Of a stretch of DNA of 8,358 nucleotides, positions 1 through 6,522 are shown piece by piece. A program made the translations under genes and the position numbers. The notes under the pieces are model-generated. The model was not told the DNA's origin, searched no databases, and saw only the letters and a list, made by a program, of their open reading frames with translations. Source of the DNA: Chryseobacterium gleum (GTDB lineage: Bacteria; Bacteroidota; Bacteroidia; UBA10329); assembly GCA_945874195.1 (NCBI GenBank), contig CAMCFW010000077.1:1-8358 (forward strand), given 5' to 3'. How positions within the stretch are numbered: the first letter of the stretch is position 1; each line of letters begins with the position of its first letter.

Positions 1-2419
1 GCCTTGGAGCAACTCCAACATCTATTGGGATGCGGGTAACGGAACAGGCTTCGACCGAATCAACAAACCCGCCACCGCGGCAGAATTCGAGGGCAATTGG
101 GTGCATTGGGCATTCACCAAGAACGCAACCGCAGGCACCATGAAGATCTATAAGAACGGTGTGCTTTGGCATTCGGGCACTGGCCTAACGCGCAGCATCG
201 GGGTCATCGACCGTTTTGTGGTGGGAAAAGGGTTTTCTTCAGCCAATTCGCACAACGGAAAGATGGACGAGTTCCAAGTTTGGAACACCGAGCTGAGCGC
301 AGCCACCATTGCGGCATGGATGAACCGAAGGGTTGACAATTCGCATCCTAATTATGCAAACCTGTTGGCCTATTACGACTTCGACCAATCTGATTATCAG
401 GTTGTGGACCGCTCAGCGAACGGAAACACCCCCGTCCTATTGGGCGCACCTGTTCTTGAAGCAAGACCTTGGGCCCATTACAATACAGATGCTGTTCTTA
501 CCTCCGACCGACCATTGATCAACTTGGTGCAAGGCGATTATGTTTCTCATGAAGATTCCGTGTTGGTTAGCACCTTGGTTCCCGTGGTGCCTATCACCAT
601 CTCGGAATATGAAGTGCAGGGAAACGGCATCCAACCTGTGGGAACCACCCTTGGCTATGCTGGCCAAACCTACACGTGGCACGAGGATGGAACGTTTGAA
701 ACGCAGGACATCATCACCGATGTCGCATCTTATAACGACACGCTTTGGTATTACGATGAGCCTTTCGAGATCATCGACCGATTCGAAATTGGCCGTTTCA
801 TCACTCCATACGGCATCAACCTCACCCTTGGTCCACAAGGTTTCACTTGGGTTTATGACGTGACCGACTATGCCCACCTGCTTCTCGATTCGGTTGATAT
901 TGAGAACGGAAACCAACAGGAACTCATCGATGTGAAGTTTGCCATGATACACGGCACACCGATGGCCGATGTAGTGGAACTGACCCGTCCTTGGGGTGCT
1001 TCGGGCTCCATGTCGTATGGAAATTTGGACAACGATGTTTCGCTGCCAGCCGTGAATGTGGCTGTTCACCCCGATGGAGAACATTTCAAAATGAAGACCC
1101 GCCTCACAGGCCACGGACACAATACGAGCAACGCAAATGGCGCCTATCCGCATTGCTGCGAATGGAAGGACAACACTCATTACCTCAGGGTGAATGGAAG
1201 CCAAGCAGCGGCATGGCACATTTGGCAAACACACGATTGCGCTCAGAATCCGGTCTTTCCGCAAGGCGGAACATGGCCTGGTGCCAGAGAAGGCTGGTGT
1301 CCGGGCGATGTGGTGAAAGACAACGAGTTCATCATCACCGACCGTGTTTCGGGCAGCTCCGTGAACCTCGATTACCATATCACTCCCGTGCCCAATAACA
1401 ACCCCGGAATGGCTGGCGGAAACTACATAGTGGCCATGCATCTTTTGCAATACGGTGCGGCCAACCATAGTTTGGATGCCGAGGTATATGACGTGCTTTC
1501 GCCAACAAATTGGGAGTACCGATCACGCACCAATCCATATTGCGATGACGCCAGTATCGTTATCCGAAACGCAGGTTCTACTACGCTCACTTCAGCCGTC
1601 ATCACCTATATGGTCGAGGGCGGATCACCGCTCACGTTCAACTGGAGCGGCAGCCTCGATTTCATGGAATCGGAAGAAGTTGTGCTTCCAATAGACGATC
1701 ACAGCTTCTGGCAAGGAAACAACACATGGAAATTCATTGCCACCATTACTGAGCCCAACGGTGCTTCGGACGAATATGCCGACAACAACAGCTACACCAC
1801 CGAGTTTGTGATGCCCAATGTGTACGAAGGCAATTTCATCGTTCGCTACAAGACCAACAACTATCCGCATGAGAACTATTGGGAGATACTTGACATTGAT
1901 GGCAATGTGGTGGCCGAACGAAGCAATTCCGAAGCCAATACGGTCTACAACGACACCTTGGACCTGCCTTATGGCTGCTATACTTTCCACCTTTACGATT
2001 CGGAAGATGATGGTCTTAGCTACTGGGCCTGGCCCGATCAGGGTTCGGGCTATTGCCGCTTCAAGGCCAACGGAAGTAGCGGCAACCTGGTGAACTTTGA
2101 AGCAGAGTTCGGAGGTCACATCACCCATGGGTTTTCGGTCGGTGTTCTGGCAAACGTAACCGAACTGGATAACGAACAAAGCGTTGAGGTCTATCCGAAT
2201 CCGAACGATGGAAATTTCATATTTGAGCTTTCCGGCTATCAGGGCAAGTGCCGTGTGATGGTATTGAACAGCGTTGGACAGGTGGTTGCCGACCAGAACA
2301 TTCAGGTGAACGGTTATTACGAAAGTCGTTTCTCACTTCAGGAAGCCGAAAGCGGCATGTACTTCCTCCGTGTGGTGGGCGATGGTATGAATGAGACACG
2401 TAAAATAATCATGAACTGA
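1..2419 (+). CDS. Secreted LamG / PNGase F-like / T9SS sorting-domain protein (5' partial)
   Basis: The frame is open from base 2, so the gene begins before the window; the GTG at 101 is internal. 805 residues are visible (numbered here from base 2). Residues 1 to about 130 resemble a LamG/concanavalin-like fold (NWVHWAFTKN, GKMDEFQVWN, LLAYYDFDQ). Residues about 180-330 match the N-terminal domain of peptide-N-glycosidase F: EIGRFITPYG at nt 785-814, followed by YDVTDY and an HGTP motif. Residues about 350-490 match its C-terminal domain: TGHGH, CCEW, then C-NP and GTW-R-GWCPG. Glu387 (nt 1160-1162) aligns with PNGase F Glu206. The loop carrying catalytic Asp60 and its C51-C56 disulfide is not recognisable, so activity is uncertain. 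A CARDB-like segment (about 510-600) and a beta-rich domain with LPYGCYTF and YDSEDDG (about 610-700) follow. A T9SS type A sorting domain ends the protein (VYPNPNDGNF near nt 2186-2218, GMYFLRV, terminal RKIIMN). This predicts export across the outer membrane by T9SS. If catalytic, it would cleave N-glycans from Asn. Family assignment is strong; catalytic role is inference. Confidence 0.86.
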   Translation, partial: PWSNSNIYWDAGNGTGFDRINKPATAAEFEGNWVHWAFTKNATAGTMKIYKNGVLWHSGTGLTRSIGVIDRFVVGKGFSSANSHNGKMDEFQVWNTELSAATIAAWMNRRVDNSHPNYANLLAYYDFDQSDYQVVDRSANGNTPVLLGAPVLEARPWAHYNTDAVLTSDRPLINLVQGDYVSHEDSVLVSTLVPVVPITISEYEVQGNGIQPVGTTLGYAGQTYTWHEDGTFETQDIITDVASYNDTLWYYDEPFEIIDRFEIGRFITPYGINLTLGPQGFTWVYDVTDYAHLLLDSVDIENGNQQELIDVKFAMIHGTPMADVVELTRPWGASGSMSYGNLDNDVSLPAVNVAVHPDGEHFKMKTRLTGHGHNTSNANGAYPHCCEWKDNTHYLRVNGSQAAAWHIWQTHDCAQNPVFPQGGTWPGAREGWCPGDVVKDNEFIITDRVSGSSVNLDYHITPVPNNNPGMAGGNYIVAMHLLQYGAANHSLDAEVYDVLSPTNWEYRSRTNPYCDDASIVIRNAGSTTLTSAVITYMVEGGSPLTFNWSGSLDFMESEEVVLPIDDHSFWQGNNTWKFIATITEPNGASDEYADNNSYTTEFVMPNVYEGNFIVRYKTNNYPHENYWEILDIDGNVVAERSNSEANTVYNDTLDLPYGCYTFHLYDSEDDGLSYWAWPDQGSGYCRFKANGSSGNLVNFEAEFGGHITHGFSVGVLANVTELDNEQSVEVYPNPNDGNFIFELSGYQGKCRVMVLNSVGQVVADQNIQVNGYYESRFSLQEAESGMYFLRVVGDGMNETRKIIMN

Positions 2420-2452
2420 TCTGTTCCTTTCAAGTAGGCTGATCAATAAGTG

Positions 2453-2460
2453 CATCTTTG
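2453..2460 (+). promoter_or_regulatory. Possible Bacteroidota -7 element upstream of the lgt-like gene
   Basis: CATCTTTG, followed by CA, is one mismatch from the Bacteroidota -7 consensus TAnnTTTG and lies 22 bases before the ATG at 2483. I see no TTG at the expected -33 spacing, so the call is weak. It is the only promoter-like sequence in the 63-base gap after the secreted-protein gene. If real, it would drive the three-gene unit and would exclude the upstream in-frame GTG at 2450 as the start. Confidence 0.4.
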
Positions 2461-2482
2461 CACCTTCAGCAACGAAGCGCAC

Positions 2483-3646
2483 ATGTACCCTACTCTTTAC
2501 GACCTAGTTCTCGATCTTTTCGGACTGTCAATTCCTGTTTTCAAGCTCGTTCAAAGTTTTGGACTGATGGTGGCCTTGTCCTTTGTGGCCGCCAGTTTGA
2601 ACCTGACTTCCGAAGTACAACGCAAAGTGGATCTGGGGCTTATTCCACCGACCAAGAAGAAGGTTTGGTTGGGCAGACCTTCAAGCCTCACTGAAAAGAT
2701 CGTTTCTGCGGTCTTTGGTTTCGTTGTAGGCTACAAATTCCTCGGACTGATCTTCGATCTGGACGTGGCTATTCTTGACCCTCAGGAGTATGTTCTTTCA
2801 ACCAAAGGCAGTTTGCTTGGCGGTCTTCTGGGCGCAGCATTTTCGGTCGGAACACGCCTTTACGAAGACCGAACGAATGCCTTGCCCGAGCCCAGAGAAG
2901 AAGATGTTACCATTCATCCTAAAGACCATGTGGGCACCATCACCATTCTGGCTGCCGTGTTCGGAATTCTTGGAGCGAAACTGTTCCATAATCTAGAAAA
3001 CTGGGATGATCTGATGCGCGACCCGATGGGATCGTTGCTCTCTTTCAGCGGCATGTCCTTTTTGGGTGGATTCATCTGTGCCACGGCCGCCATTTGGTAT
3101 TACGCCAGGAGGAACCGTCTTCCAATAATCCACTTGACCGATGCCACCTTGCCCGGATTGATGCTTGCTTATGGCATTGGTAGGATCGGTTGTCAAGTGT
3201 CGGGCGATGGCGACTGGGGTATACCGAACGATGCGCCCAAACCCGAATGGTTGGGTTTTCTGCCCGATTGGATGTGGTCATACAATTACCCCACAAACGT
3301 ATTGGGAGTTGATCTGAAACAGGACTTTGCCGAAAACGGATATGTGAGTCTGACGGGTTATGCCTGGCCAACCCCATTCTACGAAACAGTAATGGCATTT
3401 TGCATCTTCGCTTTTCTTTGGAGCATGCGTAAGCGATGGAAAGTTCCGGGTCAGTTGGCAGCATGGTATCTTCTTCTCTCGGGCATCGAACGATTGCTCA
3501 TTGAACAGATCCGCGTCAATAACGAATACCTCATTTTCGGATTCGGGATCACACAGGCCGAGATCATTTCCAGCATCCTGATCGTTCTGGGCCTTATCGG
3601 CATATTCACCATTCACCGAATCGGACCGAAGCTCGTCAAGTTCTGA
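2483..3646 (+). CDS. lgt: Atypical prolipoprotein diacylglyceryl transferase (Lgt family)
   Basis: Lgt moves a diacylglyceryl group from phosphatidylglycerol to the lipobox cysteine of prelipoproteins in the inner membrane. This 387-residue polytopic protein has hydrophobic segments at roughly 20-40, 72-92, 108-124, 149-170, 186-208, 302-316, 324-338 and 358-378. Family motifs are in order: GMSFLGG (190-196), GRIGCQVSGDGDWG (233-246), WPTPFYE (295-301) and ERLLIE (336-341). Compared with E. coli Lgt (291 residues) it is about 100 residues longer, mainly in the N-terminal half and between GDGDWG and WPTPFYE. Arg234, Arg337 and Glu341 align with Arg143, Arg239 and Glu243. The His103 position is Leu194 and the Asn146 position is Cys237, so it may be a diverged paralogue rather than the housekeeping enzyme. 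I chose ATG 2483 because GTG 2450 lies just upstream of a promoter-like element and MYPTLYDLVL begins a sensible N-terminus. The stop overlaps the next gene's ATG (TGATG). The gene symbol denotes the family only. Confidence 0.8.
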   Translation: MYPTLYDLVLDLFGLSIPVFKLVQSFGLMVALSFVAASLNLTSEVQRKVDLGLIPPTKKKVWLGRPSSLTEKIVSAVFGFVVGYKFLGLIFDLDVAILDPQEYVLSTKGSLLGGLLGAAFSVGTRLYEDRTNALPEPREEDVTIHPKDHVGTITILAAVFGILGAKLFHNLENWDDLMRDPMGSLLSFSGMSFLGGFICATAAIWYYARRNRLPIIHLTDATLPGLMLAYGIGRIGCQVSGDGDWGIPNDAPKPEWLGFLPDWMWSYNYPTNVLGVDLKQDFAENGYVSLTGYAWPTPFYETVMAFCIFAFLWSMRKRWKVPGQLAAWYLLLSGIERLLIEQIRVNNEYLIFGFGITQAEIISSILIVLGLIGIFTIHRIGPKLVKF

Positions 3647-4452
3647 TGGAATTCAGCACGATAGAGCTAACGCATATCAGTAATGCGGTGACTCTGGTCG
3701 CACGCGAGGCCGGAGAAGTCATTCGCCACGAACGCAAAGGATTCAGCTCGATAAAAGTTGAAAAGAAAGGTCTGAATGACTTTGTTTCGTATGTGGACAA
3801 AGGGGCAGAAAAGATCATTGTAGCGCGATTGAGATCCTTGCTTCCGCAAGCCGGATTCATAACCGAAGAAGGAACCGAAAAAACAGATGATAATCCACTG
3901 AAATGGGTGATAGACCCGCTGGACGGAACCACCAATTTCATACACGGAATGCCCTTTTTTGCGGTCAGCATTGCCTTGCTGATGAACGAAGAACCATTGA
4001 TCGGTGTGGTCTACGAGATCAATCAGGATGAGATGTTCATGGCCGTAAAAGATGGTGGGGCCTTTCTGAATGGTGCAGCCATCCAAGTTTCAGAAGCAAA
4101 AACCGTTGCCGATTCCCTTCTGGGAACCGGGTTTCCTTATTACGATTATCATCTGCTCGATGAGTATCTGGCCCTGTTCAAGCATTTGATGAAACATTCT
4201 CACGGTATCAGAAGACCGGGTTCGGCAGCCACCGATCTGGCCTATGTGGCCTGTGGCCGTTTCGATGGGTTCTACGAGTACAGCCTCAGTCCATGGGACG
4301 TGGCAGCCGGGGTTCTCCTTGTTCGCGAAGCCAGAGGCATTGTAACCGACTTTCAGGGTAAGGATGAAGCAATCTTCTGTAAGCAGATCATTGCCACCAA
4401 TCCATACGTTCATACCGAATTTCTGAACTTGCTGCGTAGCTTTATGGCATGA
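3646..4452 (+). CDS. suhB: Inositol monophosphatase family protein (SuhB-like)
   Basis: This is a Mg2+-dependent, Li+-sensitive-type phosphatase of the IMPase family, probably cytoplasmic. At 268 residues it has the usual family length and all metal-binding motifs. FITEEGT at 71-77 supplies the acidic ligand. WVIDPLDGTTNFIHG at 87-101 carries Asp90 and Asp93. PWDVAAG at 217-223 carries Asp218. The upstream DFVSYVDKGAEK (45-56) matches the conserved D-V-T-x-x-D region. Bacterial members act on inositol-1-phosphate or related sugar phosphates, and E. coli SuhB also acts in rRNA transcription complexes; the substrate here cannot be told from sequence. The ATG shares one base with the preceding stop, and the stop overlaps the next start (ATGA), so it is almost certainly co-translated with both neighbours. 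The family call is secure; the suhB symbol is by family resemblance, and a 3'-phosphoadenosine phosphatase (CysQ) is a less likely alternative. Confidence 0.9.
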   Translation: MEFSTIELTHISNAVTLVAREAGEVIRHERKGFSSIKVEKKGLNDFVSYVDKGAEKIIVARLRSLLPQAGFITEEGTEKTDDNPLKWVIDPLDGTTNFIHGMPFFAVSIALLMNEEPLIGVVYEINQDEMFMAVKDGGAFLNGAAIQVSEAKTVADSLLGTGFPYYDYHLLDEYLALFKHLMKHSHGIRRPGSAATDLAYVACGRFDGFYEYSLSPWDVAAGVLLVREARGIVTDFQGKDEAIFCKQIIATNPYVHTEFLNLLRSFMA

Positions 4453-5843
4453 CGCGCACATTCATCACCATCCTTATCTCCCTTCTCGTTGTTCAGTTCA
4501 GTTTTTCACAGAACGATAGCGTTGTTGCTGATCCTGTGGTTCAGAAAGCTCAGAAGGAGATTGTTCCATCCACGAAAAAGAAAGTTTATGTCTTTGAGGT
4601 GAAGGAAGAGATCGGCCCTGCGGTTTGGCGGAAAATGCAAAAGGCATTTGAAGAGGCCAACGCATGGCCTGCCGACCTCATTCTGCTTCACATGAACACC
4701 TATGGAGGCATGGTGCTTCACGCAGATAGCATGAGGACCAAAATTCTGAACAGCAAGATCCCAGTTTGGGTATTTGTAGACAACAATGCGGCAAGTGCAG
4801 GCGCGCTCATCTCCATTGCCTGCGATAGCATTTACATGCGAAAAGGTGCCAACATCGGTGCTGCTACAGTGGTGGATCAGACCGGGTCAGAAATGCCCGA
4901 CAAGTATCAGAGTTACATGCGTAGTACCATGCGGTCTACTGCCGAGGCAAAAGGACGGAATCCGGATATTGCTCAGGCCATGGTAGATGCTTCCATACGC
5001 ATCGATGGCATTATCGATTCTGGAAAAGTGCTCACGTTCACCGCTTCGGAAGCAATTGCCAATGGATTTTGTGAGGGCATGCACGAATCCATTTCAGAGG
5101 TTCTTGAGGAAAACGGATTCCCTTTCCATGAAATGAGAATCTACCAGGTTACCGCATTGGAAACCTTCATCGGCTGGATGGTGAATCCTGCGGTGAGCGG
5201 AATCCTCATTTTGATCATAATCGGTGGCATTTACTTCGAATTGCAGACCCCTGGTGTCGGGTTCCCACTCATCGCTTCCATCACGGCTGCCCTACTCTAT
5301 TTTACTCCACTTTACTTAGAGGGACTGGCTGCTAACTGGGAGATCATTCTTTTTATGGCCGGACTGGTTCTGCTGGGTGTGGAAGTGTTTGTGCTGCCCG
5401 GCTTTGGTGTGGCAGGGGTTTCGGGCATCATCTTGATAATGAGCGCCCTTATTCTGAGTTTGATCTACAACGTTGGTTTCGATTTTGAAATGACGATGCC
5501 AGCTCAGATCATCAATGCATTCCTTACTGTTATTCTGGGCACGGTAGGCGGTTTCTTCGGTTCCATCTATCTCGCAAAACGCTTTCTTTCAACCAGCATG
5601 ATGAGTTCCATGGTGCTTTCTTCGGTTCAGAATCGTGAAGATGGATTCGTGGGCGTCAATTCAAAGGAAAGCGAACTGATCGGAAGAACGGGGAAAGCGC
5701 ACACTCTTCTACACCCTTCTGGCAAGGTGGAAATTGATGGCGACATCTTTGATGCCACTGCGCTTACAAGCTACATTGAGAAAGGCGAGAGCATTCAGGT
5801 AGTAAAGCATGAGACCGCACAGCTTTTCGTGAAAAAGGTCTAA
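4449..5843 (+). CDS. Long-form NfeD membrane serine protease (ClpP-class)
   Basis: This 464-residue protein has the NfeD1b architecture. A signal peptide lies at 1-20 (MTRTFITILISLL...FSFS|Q). A ClpP/crotonase-fold protease domain covers about 45-230. An NPAVS-initiated membrane region (about 246-375) has four or five hydrophobic segments. A C-terminal soluble NfeD OB-fold domain covers about 405-464 (IGRTGKAHTLLHPSGKVEIDG). In the protease domain, NNAASAGALIS places the nucleophile at Ser116, and PDKYQSYMRS offers Lys152 as the general base, matching the Ser-Lys dyad of archaeal PH1510. NTYGG at 83-87 fits the oxyanion-loop region. Characterised relatives cleave hydrophobic segments of stomatin-type membrane proteins. 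NfeD genes often sit beside a stomatin/slipin gene, but none is present here: the next gene is convergent. The start overlaps the IMPase stop by four bases, and the downstream terminator closes the unit. Confidence 0.9.
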   Translation: MTRTFITILISLLVVQFSFSQNDSVVADPVVQKAQKEIVPSTKKKVYVFEVKEEIGPAVWRKMQKAFEEANAWPADLILLHMNTYGGMVLHADSMRTKILNSKIPVWVFVDNNAASAGALISIACDSIYMRKGANIGAATVVDQTGSEMPDKYQSYMRSTMRSTAEAKGRNPDIAQAMVDASIRIDGIIDSGKVLTFTASEAIANGFCEGMHESISEVLEENGFPFHEMRIYQVTALETFIGWMVNPAVSGILILIIIGGIYFELQTPGVGFPLIASITAALLYFTPLYLEGLAANWEIILFMAGLVLLGVEVFVLPGFGVAGVSGIILIMSALILSLIYNVGFDFEMTMPAQIINAFLTVILGTVGGFFGSIYLAKRFLSTSMMSSMVLSSVQNREDGFVGVNSKESELIGRTGKAHTLLHPSGKVEIDGDIFDATALTSYIEKGESIQVVKHETAQLFVKKV

Positions 5844-5867
5844 CTTAGTCAGTTCAACTAAAAAAGA

Positions 5868-5898
5868 AAACCCTTTCAAGATGGTCTTGAAAGGGTTT
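5868..5898. terminator. Bidirectional intrinsic terminator between convergent genes
   Basis: A perfect 14-bp inverted repeat (AAACCCTTTCAAGA / TCTTGAAAGGGTTT) surrounds the three-base loop TGG. It lies 24 bases after the nfeD stop and 23 bases beyond the stop of the convergent small gene. Read leftward, the stem is followed by a strong U-tract (TTTTCTTTTTT when stem end and flank are combined, positions 5871 down to about 5861). Read rightward, only the TTT inside the stem is present before GATGC. It should therefore terminate the minus-strand transcript best and the plus-strand operon less efficiently. Confidence 0.92.
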
Positions 5899-5921
5899 GA
5901 TGCTTTAAGCGCTCCGCTTGA

Positions 5922-6449
5922 TCAGATGTTGCGACCGATGCCGAATACCTTCAGCTCAACCACCCACTTATTCAGTTCACGCTGATTGTACATGTAGAGC
6001 TCGATCTTCACTTTTTTGCCCTTCTTGTTCTCTTTGGCTATGAATTTCTTGAACTCCGTGTCTTCTAAGAAGATGTCGTTCGTCTTATCTTTCTCTGAAG
6101 TGACCCAAGTATCGCCCAAACAGGCGGTAATGGCAGCTTTCAGACTGGAATAGGATTTTTCCAACTCGGGCGAGAACATTTTGCTTTCTGCCAAATAAGT
6201 GGTGGCCTCCGGGTACATTTCATCGGCAGTGATCAACATTTCCACCCCTTCCTTTACCAACAGGTTTGACTTGAAATATGCCTTGGGAACCCCTCGTATT
6301 TCTAAAGAGGTCTCCTCGCCTCTTATTTCCTTAAAATATTCCTGAGAAGAATCGACCACCTTTTTCAAGTTGTCGCAAAGGGCGTCTTGTGCCATCGTGG
6401 TCATTGGCCATGCAAGAAGGATGAATATTCCGAGTATCAGGTGTTTCAT
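5922..6449 (-). CDS. Small exported protein of unknown function
   Basis: I do not recognise the family of this 175-residue protein. It begins with a clear Sec signal peptide (MKHLILGIFILLAWPMTTMA, likely cleaved after Ala20), giving a mature protein of about 155 residues. No lipobox is seen, so it is probably soluble in the periplasm. The mature part has just two cysteines, Cys25 and Cys110, which could form a disulfide. The first third looks helical (CDNLKKVVDSSQEYFKEIRG). A lysine-rich stretch near 139-148 (KENKKGKKVK) precedes beta-like C-terminal strands (IELYMYNQR, WVVELKVFGIG). The pattern of a helix with Cys, a middle strand region, a second helix with Cys and a C-terminal strand pair resembles small uncharacterised Bacteroidota exported proteins, but this is only an impression. 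It has its own promoter at 6472-6501 and the terminator at 5868-5898, so it is probably monocistronic. Confidence 0.82.
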   Translation of the reverse strand: MKHLILGIFILLAWPMTTMAQDALCDNLKKVVDSSQEYFKEIRGEETSLEIRGVPKAYFKSNLLVKEGVEMLITADEMYPEATTYLAESKMFSPELEKSYSSLKAAITACLGDTWVTSEKDKTNDIFLEDTEFKKFIAKENKKGKKVKIELYMYNQRELNKWVVELKVFGIGRNI

Positions 6450-6471
6450 GAATAGGTTATAATTTGTGCGT

Positions 6472-6501
6472 TAAAGTTAGAAATTGAACCGCTCTCTGCA
6501 A
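6472..6501 (-). promoter_or_regulatory. Bacteroidota-type promoter for the small exported protein gene
   Basis: On the minus strand, TTG (6501-6499) is followed after exactly 19 bases by TAACTTTA (6479-6472). This fits the Bacteroidota sigma-A pattern of TTG, about 19 bases, TAnnTTTG, with one mismatch in the last position. The -7 element ends 22 bases before the ATG, which leaves a short leader. It lies in the 73-base gap after the TPR gene, so the downstream gene can be transcribed independently of recA. Confidence 0.6.
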
Positions 6502-6522
6502 GGCAACAAACGTGCCAGCCAA

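Noticed and set aside
437..1468. Long minus-strand open frame (343 codons) opposite the PNGase F-like gene
   Set aside because: It is antisense to a frame with clear domain homology along its full length. Its translation shows no recognisable motif, and long antisense frames are common in GC-balanced coding DNA.
2450..2482. Upstream GTG start adding 11 residues to the lgt-like protein
   Set aside because: It lies immediately before a promoter-like CATCTTTG, so the extra codons would probably not be transcribed. MYPTLYDLVL at 2483 is the natural start.
5907..5919. Small hairpin AAGCG-CTC-CGCTT next to the terminator
   Set aside because: The stem is only 5 bp with no T-tract. The adjacent 14-bp stem explains termination, so this is probably chance.
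6457..6467. TATAATTTGTG as a plus-strand promoter
   Set aside because: It does not fit TAnnTTTG in register, and no plus-strand gene lies downstream.
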